DNA of 37,272 bases from Chlorobiota bacterium. GTDB lineage: Bacteria > Bacteroidota > Bacteroidia > Bacteroidales > F082. Each line of letters begins with the position of its first letter. Positions within the stretch are counted from its first letter, which is position 1. The notes under the pieces are model-generated. The model was not told the origin of the DNA, did not search any database, and worked only from the letters and a program-made list of their open reading frames with translations. The stretch lies in contig JAUVKF010000032.1 in the NCBI GenBank assembly GCA_030596395.1, forward strand, positions 1 to 37,272. The letters run 5' to 3'. A program made the position numbers and the translations under genes. Shown here one piece after another: positions 1 to 8,672 of this stretch.

Positions 1-509
1 GATATGTTTTTTTTAATAAAATATTCCTGTAATTCAATTAAAAAATCAATAGTTATTTCTTTAAAAAGAATATCCTTTGGTTTTTTAGTATGAGTTCTAA
101 AATCAATAAGATGATTGTAAACAGACCGAGTTTTCTGTAAAAGTCCATACTGTTTTCTGGTTTCAAGAGAATACATATAGTTCTCAAAGTACTGTATAAA
201 ACTCATTATATTTATGATATCAACTATATGTGACTTCTCAAGTGGGTCAACACCAATATTTCTTAACTCTTCATTATATTTTTTAATTACCTCATCATAA
301 TATGGGTAAGATTTTCTTAATTCTTTTTTTTGGTCATTCCAATATTTTTTTCTTTGATTATCTGATAAATAGTATTTCAGATTTATGTAAATCGATTCTC
401 TGTTTTGAGTTAACCTTATTTTTAGGGGATATCCCTTTTTAGTTTTTTGTGGAAAAAGAACTAATTTTGTTGTTGTGTTTTTCAGACTGTCTTCTTTTTT
501 ATTATTCAT
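1..509 (-). CDS. Tyrosine recombinase/integrase, N-terminal part (cut by window edge)
   Basis: A minus-strand reading frame opens with ATG at 507-509 and stays open to base 1, giving about 169 residues. The first ~50 residues (TKLVLFPQKTKKGYPLKIRL, then RESIYI and a YYLSD stretch) fit the arm-type DNA-binding domain of Bacteroidota phage/ICE integrases. The next part (IQYFENYMYSLETRKQYGLL, then SVYNHLIDF and KEITIDFLIELQEYF) fits the SAM-like core-binding domain. The catalytic R-H-R-H-Y domain would lie left of the window and is not seen. Such enzymes integrate and excise mobile elements by recombining short att sites, often in tRNA genes. A tRNA-Pro lies 125 bp upstream of the start codon. 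The region is AT-rich. Family assignment is from residue patterns; whether the gene is intact cannot be judged. Confidence 0.8.
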   Translation of the reverse strand, partial: MNNKKEDSLKNTTTKLVLFPQKTKKGYPLKIRLTQNRESIYINLKYYLSDNQRKKYWNDQKKELRKSYPYYDEVIKKYNEELRNIGVDPLEKSHIVDIINIMSFIQYFENYMYSLETRKQYGLLQKTRSVYNHLIDFRTHTKKPKDILFKEITIDFLIELQEYFIKKNI

Positions 510-634
510 GAGTTAAAGATAGTAAAAAGATTGAAAAACTTAAAACATTCTTAAAACAAATCCCAATAGAATAATAATTAATTAAACATATGTAACTAAA
601 TAACAGATAGATAGAAAACATCAAATGTATAACA

Positions 635-709
635 CGGGGTGTGGCGCAGTCCGGTTAGCGCGCTACGTTCGGGACGTAGAGGCCGGGAGTTCGAATCTCC
701 CCACCCCGA
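635..709 (+). tRNA. tRNA-Pro (anticodon CGG)
   Basis: Cloverleaf: acceptor CGGGGTG pairs with CACCCCG (702-708), discriminator A709. The anticodon stem CTACG/CGTAG encloses loop TTCGGGA, giving anticodon CGG. The T arm contains GTTCGAATC. CCA is not encoded. The gene is followed within 5 nt by a hairpin terminator. It lies between a divergently oriented integrase and a duplicated copy of its own 3' end. Confidence 0.93.
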
Positions 710-713
710 CTCC

Positions 714-756
714 GCCCACCGAAATTATACAAAGTATAATGTAGGTGGGCATTTTT
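714..756 (+). terminator. Rho-independent terminator after tRNA-Pro
   Basis: GCCCACC (714-720) pairs with GGTGGGC (744-750), with an inner TTATAC/GTATAA pairing, followed by a T run (752-756). Confidence 0.75.
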
Positions 757-905
757 ATGTTTTCTATTTAGTTCTTATATCACCGATAGGCTTCGTCGGG
801 CAGGCCCGACAAAAAAACAGAATCGTAGCGAGCGAAGCGAAATTAAGGTTTTGGTTGATTCCCCACCTTTGAGATCAACGAAGTTAATCTCCCCACCCCG
901 ACTCC

Positions 906-949
906 GCCCATCGAAATTATACAAAGTATAATGTAGATGGGCTTTTTTT
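906..949 (+). terminator. Second copy of the tRNA-Pro terminator
   Basis: GCCCATC (906-912) pairs with GATGGGC (936-942), followed by seven T (943-949). Relative to the first copy, both arms changed together (ACC/GGT to ATC/GAT), so pairing is preserved. Confidence 0.75.
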
Positions 950-1092
950 ATACTTTCTATATAGTTTATATTTCACCAATCGGCTTCGTCGGACAGACCC
1001 GATTAGAAAAATCTTGCTTTAATATGTACGACATTTTTCTAATAAAAATCAATTTCTATTATTTTCGCCAATCTCACCATCAGGTATAAATT

Positions 1093-2421
1093 ATGAAGAA
1101 CAAACCAGTAGAAGCATACGGAATAAGAAAGTTTATCAATGAAGAATCAATAGGAGGTGTTATCCTTATTGTAAGCACCATTGTTGCCCTGATCTGGGCG
1201 AATTCCAACTTCTACGAACTTTACCATCACATCTGGCATGATATTAAAGTGGGTTTTATCTGGGGCGAAATTGATACCACCGCATCCATTCACCACTGGA
1301 TTAATGACGGCTTGATGGCCTTGTTTTTTTTTACTGTTGGTTTGGAAATCAAGCGTGAGATCATGGGTGGTGAATTGTCATCCATGAAAAAAGCTTCAAT
1401 GCCTATCGCGGCAGCTATTGGTGGTATGTTATTTCCGGCAGCTATTTATGTGATTATTACAATTAACAAACCCGAACTGTTAAACGGATGGGGGATACCA
1501 ATGGCAACTGATATTGCATTTGCACTTGGGTTGCTCGCCATGCTGGGTAAAAAAGTTAATATCAACCTGAAAATATTTTTAACTGCACTGGCCATAGCCG
1601 ATGACCTCGGAGCTGTAATGGTGATTGCTATTTTCTATACCGAAACCATTGATTTAACAGAGTTACTGATGGGAGGAGGATTTTTGCTTGTGTTGGTGGT
1701 AGCGAACTACATGGGTGTAAGAAGGACTGTGTTTTATGCCGTGGTTGGGTTTTTGGGCGTTTGGCTGGCATTTGTTTTTTCAGGTGTTCATGCAACCATT
1801 GCCGGGGTATTGATTGCTTTAACCATCCCGGCAAGGACAAAAATTGACGAGGACCAATATATGGGCGAATTATGCAAACTGACAGAAGCCTTTGAAAAAG
1901 AGCAGCCCAACAGCAGCACCTTATTATCAAATAAACAGGCGCACCTGTTATCAGAAATAGAAAAATTGAACGAAAAAGCACATACCCCTCTCCAAAGACT
2001 GGAACATGCCATGCACCCGATAACGACCTTTTTTATATTACCGCTTTTTGCGATAGCCAATGCCGGTGTGCATATCGAAGGAAATATCCTTGAAATGATA
2101 CTCCATCCAATTTCTTTGGGAATAATCGGAGGTCTGGTGCTGGGCAAATTCCTTGGTATTTCCTTGTTATCAAGATTAGTTGTTAAACTAAAACTTGCTA
2201 GTTTGCCTGATGGTGTTAGCTGGAACCAGATTTATGGTGTAGCCTTTTTAGCCGGGATTGGTTTTACCATGTCGATGTTTATTTCTGAACTGGCATTTAA
2301 CGATGATCTTTACAAACAAATCGCCAAAGTCGGAATTATAACTGCTTCATTAATTTCTGCAATAATTGGCATGACATGGCTTGTCCTGACGAGCAAAGAG
2401 GATGATTCATTATCCGGATAA
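1093..2421 (+). CDS. nhaA: Na+/H+ antiporter NhaA
   Basis: A 442-residue inner-membrane antiporter that exchanges Na+ (or Li+) for protons and so helps control internal pH and sodium. Family marks: TVGLEIKREI near residue 82, PMATDIAFALGLLAMLG near 137-153, and AIADDLGAV with the adjacent aspartates D170-D171, equivalent to the ion-binding D163-D164 pair of E. coli NhaA. It has many hydrophobic segments throughout. It is somewhat longer than E. coli NhaA (388) because of a hydrophilic insert around residues 250-300 (charged, between two membrane blocks) and a short acidic tail. The ATG follows about 90 bp after the duplicated tRNA segment. It stands alone; the next gene is 344 bp away. No nhaR-like regulator is seen. 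Confidence 0.96.
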   Translation: MKNKPVEAYGIRKFINEESIGGVILIVSTIVALIWANSNFYELYHHIWHDIKVGFIWGEIDTTASIHHWINDGLMALFFFTVGLEIKREIMGGELSSMKKASMPIAAAIGGMLFPAAIYVIITINKPELLNGWGIPMATDIAFALGLLAMLGKKVNINLKIFLTALAIADDLGAVMVIAIFYTETIDLTELLMGGGFLLVLVVANYMGVRRTVFYAVVGFLGVWLAFVFSGVHATIAGVLIALTIPARTKIDEDQYMGELCKLTEAFEKEQPNSSTLLSNKQAHLLSEIEKLNEKAHTPLQRLEHAMHPITTFFILPLFAIANAGVHIEGNILEMILHPISLGIIGGLVLGKFLGISLLSRLVVKLKLASLPDGVSWNQIYGVAFLAGIGFTMSMFISELAFNDDLYKQIAKVGIITASLISAIIGMTWLVLTSKEDDSLSG

Positions 2422-2557
2422 AATCTGATTAAAAACCTGGTTTCTTTTTTTTCTAATTAAATACAACCTTTTATTTTCATTTGCGTACAGTACTACTAAT
2501 GAATATTTAAGGGTCCTGGTCAGATCCTGTTTAATATATACTTAGTAAAACTTTTTA

Positions 2558-2593
2558 TTGTAGGGCCTGCTTCCCCTGAAGCAGGCCCTACAA
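2558..2593. repeat. Perfect 16-bp inverted repeat (hairpin) in the nhaA downstream gap
   Basis: TTGTAGGGCCTGCTTC (2558-2573) and its exact reverse complement (2578-2593) are separated by 4 nt. It lies in the 344-bp gap between nhaA and the next gene. There is only a short T run after it, so it could be a bidirectional terminator or a dispersed palindromic repeat. No gene is seen in 2422-2765. Confidence 0.75.
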
Positions 2594-2765
2594 CTTTTAA
2601 ACAGATTAAATTCCGGATACGAACAACAATATTATCTGGACATTACGCAATGTTAAATATTTATCCAGGCTTTATGCAAAATTTTTTAATCAGCAGAATA
2701 ATCTTGCTTCTGTAACTTTTACTCTAGAATACCCGTACAAGCAAGTCAGAATAACGATAACGGTA

Positions 2766-4583
2766 ATGAGAATCAGATATATTCTTTTAATAATCAATGT
2801 TTTTATAATTTCCCTGGTATTAAATGCCCAGGAGTTTCCGCAAATTGACCTGCAACCACTTGATCAAACTGTTTGTGAAGGTGATTCCGCCGGATTTGTT
2901 ATTGAAGCATCTGGCACGGGTGTACTGAAATATCAATGGCAAAAGGACGAAATTGATCTTGAGGATGAAACTGACAGCATTTATATTATTCTATCAGTAA
3001 CTTTAGATGATACAGGAAGTTACCGCTGTATTGTCATGAATAACAATGGTTCCGATACTACTGATGCTGCTGTGTTAACCGTTGATTATGTTTTACCAAC
3101 TAATTTATTGGGACCACACGAAGTAGAAAACTACGATACGGCTTTATTTTCTGTGGTTACAACAACCGGGCACAGCTACGAATTTTTTGTTGAGGAAGGA
3201 ATCGTTCTGGAAACTTCCGACACATCCGTACTTGTTGAATGGGATGCTGACGAAGTAGGTTATGTAAAAGTGCTTGAATCAAGTGCGAATAGTTGTTATG
3301 GCGATACTGCCTCCCGACTTGTTATTGTAGGTAATGTTGTGCCATTTTTTCTTTCGCAACCTGTTAGCCAAACGGTATGTATTGCTGATAGTGTAAGCTT
3401 TGAAGCGCCTGCAGCAGGAACATCCGACCTGCATTATCAATGGCAATTAAACGGTGAAGATATTATAAGAGAAACAGACCCTGTAATTAGTATTCCTTCT
3501 GCATCTCTGGATGATGAAGGCGATTACAGGTGCATAGTCACAAATACTGTTGGTTCCGATACCAGTGATGTTGCAGAATTAGATATTGATTATGTTGAGC
3601 TTGCAGAAATTTTTGGTGATAACATAGCTGATATAAATGATACAATCGAATACAACATAGTCCCGCAGGAAGGGCACAGCTATGAATTTTCGCAAACCGG
3701 TGGTACTATGCTCGAAAGCACCGACACCAGCATTACTGTGCTATGGGATACGGCTGGAATTTCGTATGTATACCTGGTTGAGACAAATACACGTGGTTGC
3801 CAAAGTGATACCGTTAATTACCAGGTATTGGTATTTGGCGATGGAACCATGATTATCTTTTTGGAACAGCCGGAAAATCAGGGTGTTTGTCTGGACGACA
3901 GTGTAAGCTTTACAGTTTATGCAGCCGGTTACCCTGAATTGATCTACCAGTGGCGAAAAGACGAGATGGACATTGATAATGCTAACGATAGCATATATAC
4001 GATACCTTATGCACAATACGAAGATGAGGCAGCATACAGCTGTATTGTTTCCAACGATTTTGGTGTTGACACCAGTGAGTTGGCTGTTTTAAATGTGGAT
4101 GTGATCACGCCAACTAATATTATAGGCCCGCAATATGTAAAAGAATTTGAAATAACGCTTTATTCAGTGGCTTATACCGAAGGACATGTTTACCAGTTTG
4201 AAGTGGATGGTGGAAATATTATTGAAACCACCCAGAATACAATAACTGTGCATTGGGGAGGAAGTGGATATGGCGAAATAAGAATGCTCGAATCGATTGA
4301 AAATGGTTGTGTTGGCGAATGGGTTGAGCTTGATATTTATGTTGGAACAGTTGGTATTGAACCGGTGGCGGACGTCAAGGAAAAGATTTATCCCAATCCT
4401 GTTAGCGGTTTTGTAAACGTAAAATTAAAAGGACAAAACATTTTCAGGCTTTACAACATCCTGGGCAACCTGGTATTAGAAAAGCAATTTGAAGATGAAA
4501 TAAGAATAGATCTAACCCATCTTGAACAAGGTATGTATTTATACAGAATTGATAACAGAACGGGTAGATTAATCAAAAAATAA
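2766..4583 (+). CDS. Secreted Ig-like repeat protein with T9SS type A C-terminal sorting domain
   Basis: 605 residues. A signal peptide (hydrophobic run IRYILLIINVFIISLVLNAQ) is followed by three large repeats starting near residues 31, 198 and 368 (period about 168). Each repeat has an immunoglobulin-like half with QP..Q.VC..DS, YQW, and a DEG/DTG.Y.C.V.N motif, then a second half with GH.Y.F and T.VLW motifs. The Ig halves carry the usual Cys pair. The last ~70 residues contain YPNP (near 542), LYNILG and LEQGMYLYRI, the pattern of the Por secretion tail. By family knowledge, this tail sends the protein through the outer membrane by T9SS for surface attachment or release. Ligand and exact role are unknown; an adhesin-like or structural role is an inference. 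It is followed by a terminator. Confidence 0.9.
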   Translation: MRIRYILLIINVFIISLVLNAQEFPQIDLQPLDQTVCEGDSAGFVIEASGTGVLKYQWQKDEIDLEDETDSIYIILSVTLDDTGSYRCIVMNNNGSDTTDAAVLTVDYVLPTNLLGPHEVENYDTALFSVVTTTGHSYEFFVEEGIVLETSDTSVLVEWDADEVGYVKVLESSANSCYGDTASRLVIVGNVVPFFLSQPVSQTVCIADSVSFEAPAAGTSDLHYQWQLNGEDIIRETDPVISIPSASLDDEGDYRCIVTNTVGSDTSDVAELDIDYVELAEIFGDNIADINDTIEYNIVPQEGHSYEFSQTGGTMLESTDTSITVLWDTAGISYVYLVETNTRGCQSDTVNYQVLVFGDGTMIIFLEQPENQGVCLDDSVSFTVYAAGYPELIYQWRKDEMDIDNANDSIYTIPYAQYEDEAAYSCIVSNDFGVDTSELAVLNVDVITPTNIIGPQYVKEFEITLYSVAYTEGHVYQFEVDGGNIIETTQNTITVHWGGSGYGEIRMLESIENGCVGEWVELDIYVGTVGIEPVADVKEKIYPNPVSGFVNVKLKGQNIFRLYNILGNLVLEKQFEDEIRIDLTHLEQGMYLYRIDNRTGRLIKK

Positions 4584-4730
4584 TAACCGTCGGCTAAGCA
4601 AACGACTGAGAAAATGAAGAGATTATGAAAAACAGTTATCAGGCGACAGCCCCTTTTTGTTGTTTGATGCTGTGATTTATTAGCCGAGAGTTATTCCATA
4701 GCTGGACGCGCCGGGGCTGCGTGAAAAGTG

Positions 4731-4764
4731 AAGGCTGTAGCTGGAGAGCTGCAGCCTTTTTTTT
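4731..4764 (+). terminator. Rho-independent terminator
   Basis: AAGGCTGTAGCT (4731-4742) pairs with AGCTGCAGCCTT (4747-4758), with one G·T wobble and a 4-nt loop, followed by an uninterrupted T run. It lies 150 bp after the Ig-repeat gene. Confidence 0.75.
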
Positions 4765-4830
4765 CATTTAGAAAACAACCTTCTTTGATTGTGGTTATTT
4801 TCCTTGTATGTTATACATGATAGTAATACC

Positions 4831-4892
4831 TGGAATAATGGAATATTGGGGTAATGGAATCATTCCATTCTTCCATCATTCCACCATTCCAA
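4831..4892. repeat. Low-complexity inverted array of ATTCCA/TGGAAT units
   Basis: About 60 bp built of short TGGAAT-type units on the left and ATTCCA-type units on the right, folding around AATGGAATcATTCCATT (4853-4869). It sits in the 473-bp gap 4584-5056, which otherwise holds only the terminator above. Confidence 0.6.
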
Positions 4893-5056
4893 TTCTTTCG
4901 TTTAATAAAAAAATGCTTTTTGGTTGCAATTTAAAATCATCTTCTGAGAGGGTGAATATTTACGGAGATTAATATAAAAGGAAATGATCTGCAAAATGTT
5001 TTCAAATAATAGAAACGAAAATTAAAAAGTTCCGTATACAATTGAAACTAAAGGTC

Positions 5057-5437
5057 ATGAAACTGTATTACAAATCTTCAAAGTATGTCGAAAGCAAATC
5101 CGACAAAATTGCTTATCGTTTCTGGTTTCTTCTTGGATCGCATCATGCATACCTAGGTAAATGGACAAATCAGGTCCTTTTATGGATCCTGTTATTGGCC
5201 TGGTTACCACTGGTATTATTTCCTGGTGTAAATTTTTTTAGCGAATACCTGGGTGTGTTTGCCATTGGGTTGCCTGCATTGGGTGTATTATGGCTAATAG
5301 CCGATTTGATCCTCATACCATATTACGTGAAGAAATTCAACGATTTAAGATTTTCAACGCAATCGAGGTTTAAGAAAAGTGAGGCTGTAAACATTGAAGA
5401 AGAAACACCCAGTTTCGGATACCCGATTACTTATTAA
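5057..5437 (+). CDS. TM2 domain-containing membrane protein
   Basis: 126 residues from the ATG at 5057; an in-frame TTG lies five codons earlier (5042), but the ATG is the simpler start. The pattern RFWFLLGSHHAYLGK, a hydrophobic helix, a short loop, then a second helix ending LWLIADLILIPYYV, matches the TM2 family: two membrane helices joined by a short turn, with a conserved G.H..YLG and a W..D motif. The C-terminal ~30 residues are hydrophilic. The function of bacterial TM2 proteins is not established. It stands alone between the hairpin-rich gap and tRNA-Lys. Confidence 0.75.
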   Translation: MKLYYKSSKYVESKSDKIAYRFWFLLGSHHAYLGKWTNQVLLWILLLAWLPLVLFPGVNFFSEYLGVFAIGLPALGVLWLIADLILIPYYVKKFNDLRFSTQSRFKKSEAVNIEEETPSFGYPITY

Positions 5438-5560
5438 TTTGATTATCACAACACTCTGGCGCGTGCATTCTGCGCGTGAAAGAAGTTGAATCAATATTTT
5501 TTCAAAAACTATCACAAACACACAAATCATAATGGCGGCTCACTTTCTCGCAGTCACCTC

Positions 5561-5613
5561 GCCAGGGCTTCCTGATGGCGTTTCACACATCAGGATAAAC
5601 TTCTTGCCCTGGC
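5561..5613. repeat. Imperfect long hairpin between TM2 gene and tRNA-Lys
   Basis: GCCAGGG (5561-5567) pairs with CCCTGGC (5607-5613), and inside it CCTGATG (5571-5577) pairs with CATCAGG (5588-5594). No T run follows directly. Its role is unknown. Confidence 0.5.
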
Positions 5614-5669
5614 CAAATAATTTAAACAAAAATCCTTCTCCAGATGAGTGGAAAAGGATTTATTAAATG

Positions 5670-5742
<73 letters not shown>

Positions 5743-5780
5743 CTATTCTTTCCTCTCCGGGCGTACAACAACCAGTGGAA

Positions 5781-5822
5781 GCTGTTCTGCCTCCCGATAG
5801 CTATCGGGAGAGCTACGGAGAG
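5781..5822 (-). repeat. Broken copy of the tRNA-Lys 5' part carrying an 18-bp palindrome
   Basis: 5781-5791 matches 5715-5725 of tRNA-Lys with one change, and 5810-5822 matches 5730-5742 exactly. Between them the tRNA bases AACT are replaced by the perfect palindrome TCCCGATAGCTATCGGGA (5792-5809). The same palindrome core occurs again at 29957-29970. This is a tRNA-derived fragment, not a working tRNA. Confidence 0.8.
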
Positions 5823-5932
5823 TTTGTTATGCAAAATTAATGCAATTTGTATTCTCGTGCAATACAATCCTCCGAAGGAGTTCCTTGGGAACATCACTCC
5901 ATTAATGAGTCCAATCCGAAAAGTAACTATCT

Positions 5933-6010
5933 TGCCACGAAGGCACATTAATGCTAAAGCTCTGTACTTCTTTTCTTCGTGATTCTTTGAGTTTTGGTGT
6001 CTTAATGGCA
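5933..6010. repeat. Intergenic repeat of the 'CCACGAAGGCAC' type
   Basis: The segment has GCCACGAAGGCAC at its left end and, inverted, GCCATTAAGACACC at its right end, with CTTCGTG inside. From memory, similar GAAGGCAC-rich inverted segments are common between Bacteroidota genes; that link is not checked. It covers most of the gap before the MeaB gene, where I see no coding sequence. Confidence 0.45.
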
Positions 6011-6089
6011 TTTTTTTGTTTCTAAAGTTTTCGGAGAGGACTCATTATTCCGAACTCCAATAGATGATCTATCTTTGTCATCCAACGCA

Positions 6090-7190
6090 ATGACAAAAAA
6101 GAAATATACATCCAATTCCGCCCTTAATGTTCAAAAGGGAATTGAACAACCCTCACAGGTCAACCCGGCACTTTCAGGAGGTTTAAAAAAATTCAAAAAA
6201 GAAAAACTGTCCATTGATGTTTTACTGAACGGAATATTAGCCGGCGACAGAAGTATGCTCAGCCGTGGAATTACCCTGATCGAAAGCGCCCGAAGCGATG
6301 ACCAGGAAATTGCACGTCAGCTGGTTAATAAATGTCTTCCTCATTCAGGCAAATCAATAAGATTGGGAATTACAGGCGTGCCGGGAGCAGGAAAAAGTAC
6401 ATTTATTGAAGCATTTGGAATTCATTTGATCAATCTGGGACATAAAGTCGCCGTATTGGCAATCGACCCGAGCAGTCAGCGATCGAAAGGAAGCATTCTG
6501 GGTGATAAAACCAGAATGGAAAGTTTGAGCACGAATCCCAATGCTTTTATCAGGCCTTCGGCAAGTGCGGGCACTTTAGGCGGCGTGGCAAGGGCAACAC
6601 GCGAGGCTGTTATTTTATGCGAAGCTGCCGGGTTTGATCTTATCATTATCGAAACAGTGGGAGTTGGGCAATCGGAAACAGCGGTCGCGCAAATAGCTGA
6701 CTTTTTCTTGCTGTTAATGCTGGCTGGAGGCGGCGATGAATTGCAGGGTATTAAAAGAGGAATCATGGAAATGGCTGATTTGATCGTCATCAACAAAGCC
6801 GATGGTGACAACCTGAAAAAGGCAGAATTAGCAAAAAGGGAATATGAAAACGCCTTACATCTTTTTCCGTTGCTACCAAGCGCCTGGTCGCCAAAGGTGC
6901 TGACTGCTTCCGCATTATACAGTAAAGGACTAACTGATATCTGGAATAATATCGAATCTTATATCGAACTGACAAAAGAGAACAATTATTTTAAGGAAAA
7001 CCGTCAGGAACAATCAATTCACATCTTATACGACAACATCAGGCAGAGTTTAAATAATCGCTTTTTCGATAAGCCGGAAATAAAACAAAAGTTAAAGTTT
7101 TACGAAGAACAAATTCTTTCAGCGCAAATCTCACCTTACCAGGCAGCTCAGTCGTTGCTTGAATCTTATTATAACAGTACTAAAAAATAA
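6090..7190 (+). CDS. meaB: MeaB/ArgK-family GTPase (methylmalonyl-CoA mutase chaperone)
   Basis: 366 residues from the ATG at 6090; an in-frame TTG at 6075 is the alternative start. A G3E-family P-loop GTPase that, in characterised relatives, protects and reactivates adenosylcobalamin-dependent methylmalonyl-CoA mutase. Walker A GVPGAGKST lies at residues 96-104, followed by VLAIDPSSQRSKGSILGDKT, then ETVGVGQSE (the switch/Walker B region) and NKAD at 235-238 (base recognition). An N-terminal helical extension and a C-terminal helical dimerisation arm are both present, so the protein looks full length. The mutase genes are not in this window, so the partner must be encoded elsewhere. No cobalamin riboswitch is evident upstream. 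Confidence 0.92.
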   Translation: MTKKKYTSNSALNVQKGIEQPSQVNPALSGGLKKFKKEKLSIDVLLNGILAGDRSMLSRGITLIESARSDDQEIARQLVNKCLPHSGKSIRLGITGVPGAGKSTFIEAFGIHLINLGHKVAVLAIDPSSQRSKGSILGDKTRMESLSTNPNAFIRPSASAGTLGGVARATREAVILCEAAGFDLIIIETVGVGQSETAVAQIADFFLLLMLAGGGDELQGIKRGIMEMADLIVINKADGDNLKKAELAKREYENALHLFPLLPSAWSPKVLTASALYSKGLTDIWNNIESYIELTKENNYFKENRQEQSIHILYDNIRQSLNNRFFDKPEIKQKLKFYEEQILSAQISPYQAAQSLLESYYNSTKK

Positions 7191-7210
7191 ATTGTTTAAT
7201 TGTGAGGCAT

Positions 7211-7284
7211 CTTTAGGATGGCCTGTGCGAAGGCATGCCCTGCCCGCCGCTTCGCTTTGGCAGGCGGGCGCGACAATCCTAAAG
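7211..7284. repeat. Nested inverted repeat between meaB and terC-like gene
   Basis: The outer arms CTTTAGGAT (7211-7219) and ATCCTAAAG (7276-7284) enclose inner arms GCCCGCC (7242-7248) and GGCGGGC (7263-7269). The rest of the gap to 7433 has fragments (ACTCCCGCAGTCG, GAAACACAACATCACC on the minus strand) that recur in part at 29945-30010. It is likely a REP-like mosaic between convergent genes. Confidence 0.55.
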
Positions 7285-7433
7285 TAATAATCTGACATCT
7301 AATTATTTTTTCGCTGTCTTTCAGTTGTCTGGGACTCCCGCAGTCGTAAACTCCTTCGGAGTTAAACGAAAGTTGGTGATGTTGTGTTTCAGTTGCCAGT
7401 ATCCAATATCCGTGTCTCCAAAAAAATATTTGT

Positions 7434-8483
7434 TTAATTTGTTTTCTCACTTGAAGGAATAATCACCGAAGCCAGGATGCTGACAGCAAGTATTGAAATT
7501 ATGATCAGCAGCGACTGCAATGTTCCCAGTTCGAACAGGTGAAAATAATGTGCCACCATTTTTACACCCACAAAAGTGAGCAACACCGAAAGGCCAATAT
7601 GCAAAAAGCGGAATTTTTCAAGGACATTGATCAGTAAAAAGAACAGCGACCGCAATCCGATGATCGCAAAAATGTTGGAAAAATAAACGATGAACGGATC
7701 TTTTGTAATTGAAAAAATGGCCGGAACCGAATCCACGGCAAACACCACATCAGAAAATTCAATAACAAGTAACACAACAAATAAACTGGTGACAAAAAGT
7801 TTCCCGTCTTTCCGGATAAAGAATTTGTTTCCCACATAATTCCTGTCAACAGCAAAAAACCTTGAAGTAAACTTGATAACCGGATGCTTGTTGGTGTCGA
7901 TTCGTTGATCTTTATTCCGTTCCATGTACATTTTGATTCCGGTAAAAATCAGCAATATCCCAAAAAACACGAGTATCCAGTCAAATTTCTGTATAAGAGC
8001 AGCACTGATAAAAATAAAGATAAAACGCATAACAATTGCACCCAGGATTCCCCAAAATAAAACACGATGGTAATATATTTTCTGTACACCAAAAGAATAA
8101 AAAATCATTACGATCACGAAAATATTATCCAGCGAAAGTGAATATTCAATCACATAACCAGTAAGATATTCAAGAGCAAGGTTTTTTCGATAAATTGAAA
8201 GTGATGCCTCAAAATTGTTATCGACAAGTACGATTTGATGTCCATATTTATCAACCAGGTTTTTTAAGTCAGCAAAATCAGAAGGATTATGAATTTTGTT
8301 GCCAAAAAAGAAGATAAATATCCACGTAAGTAATGCCAGCGAGACCCAAACTGTTGTCCAGGTCAGGGCTTCCTTAAATCCGATTTCATGATCTTTTTTG
8401 CGGAATGCGCCAATGTCGATCATCAACAGAATAATGATCAGGATTATAAAGCCACTGAAAACCAGTATTTCGTTTTGGGTCAT
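7434..8483 (-). CDS. TerC-family integral membrane protein
   Basis: 349 residues from the ATG at 8481-8483 (MTQNEILVFSGF). Longer readings begin at in-frame upstream codons and add 23 hydrophilic residues that do not fit the family. About 8-9 membrane helices. Family marks: LLMIDIGAFRKKD near the start, ALEYLTGYVIEYSLSLDNIFV in the middle and VIEFSDVVFAVDSVPAIF in the second half; the two acidic D/N motifs are the conserved metal-site candidates of TerC/Alx proteins. Members have been linked to tellurite resistance, alkaline-induced manganese export and metalation of exported proteins. There is no ter operon here, so a Mn2+/metal export role is an inference. It converges with meaB across a repeat-rich gap. 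Confidence 0.9.
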   Translation of the reverse strand: MTQNEILVFSGFIILIIILLMIDIGAFRKKDHEIGFKEALTWTTVWVSLALLTWIFIFFFGNKIHNPSDFADLKNLVDKYGHQIVLVDNNFEASLSIYRKNLALEYLTGYVIEYSLSLDNIFVIVMIFYSFGVQKIYYHRVLFWGILGAIVMRFIFIFISAALIQKFDWILVFFGILLIFTGIKMYMERNKDQRIDTNKHPVIKFTSRFFAVDRNYVGNKFFIRKDGKLFVTSLFVVLLVIEFSDVVFAVDSVPAIFSITKDPFIVYFSNIFAIIGLRSLFFLLINVLEKFRFLHIGLSVLLTFVGVKMVAHYFHLFELGTLQSLLIIISILAVSILASVIIPSSEKTN

Positions 8484-8672
8484 TTGATAAATACGTTGGT
8501 CAAAAATAGGGAATTCATTCCTTTGTAAGGAAACGCAGTAAACGGCGACCAAATCAAAAGAGTTTTAAAAACATTTTATACTTAATTTCGTCCTGATTAA
8601 AAAATTAAAACTGATCCACTTCTAGTATAAAATGGCCTGAGAAATGTAAATCCCAGATAAACATTAACCAGC

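Larger units (their letters stand above)
694..1003 (+). repeat. Tandem duplication (~192-bp period) of the tRNA-Pro 3' end, terminator and downstream segment
   Basis: The sequence from the T loop of tRNA-Pro through the terminator and on to a GGCTTCGTCGG segment (694 to about 810) recurs at 886 to about 1003 with an offset of 192-193 bp. The first ~24 bases of each copy (AATCTCCCCACCCCGACTCC onward) are identical, so the second copy contains a 3' tRNA fragment without the rest of a tRNA. This is what an att duplication or a local slippage duplication leaves behind. The spacer between copies (about 811-885) has no gene. Confidence 0.8.

Noticed and set aside
639-872. ORF over the tRNA-Pro and duplicated segment
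   Set aside because: It reads through the tRNA and terminator; no protein family; chance frame.
1628-2147. Minus-strand ORFs inside nhaA
   Set aside because: Antisense shadows of a clear nhaA frame.
4831-4892. Possible CRISPR-like or tandem array of ATTCCA units
   Set aside because: Units are 6-8 bp without spacers; there are no cas genes. No CRISPR array was found anywhere in the window.
5823-6089. Possible cobalamin riboswitch before meaB
   Set aside because: No B12-box-like conserved core seen; the region is an intergenic repeat.
7196-7450. Minus-strand ORF of 84 codons between meaB and the TerC gene
   Set aside because: It is built from inverted repeats that recur elsewhere; the translation has no family features.
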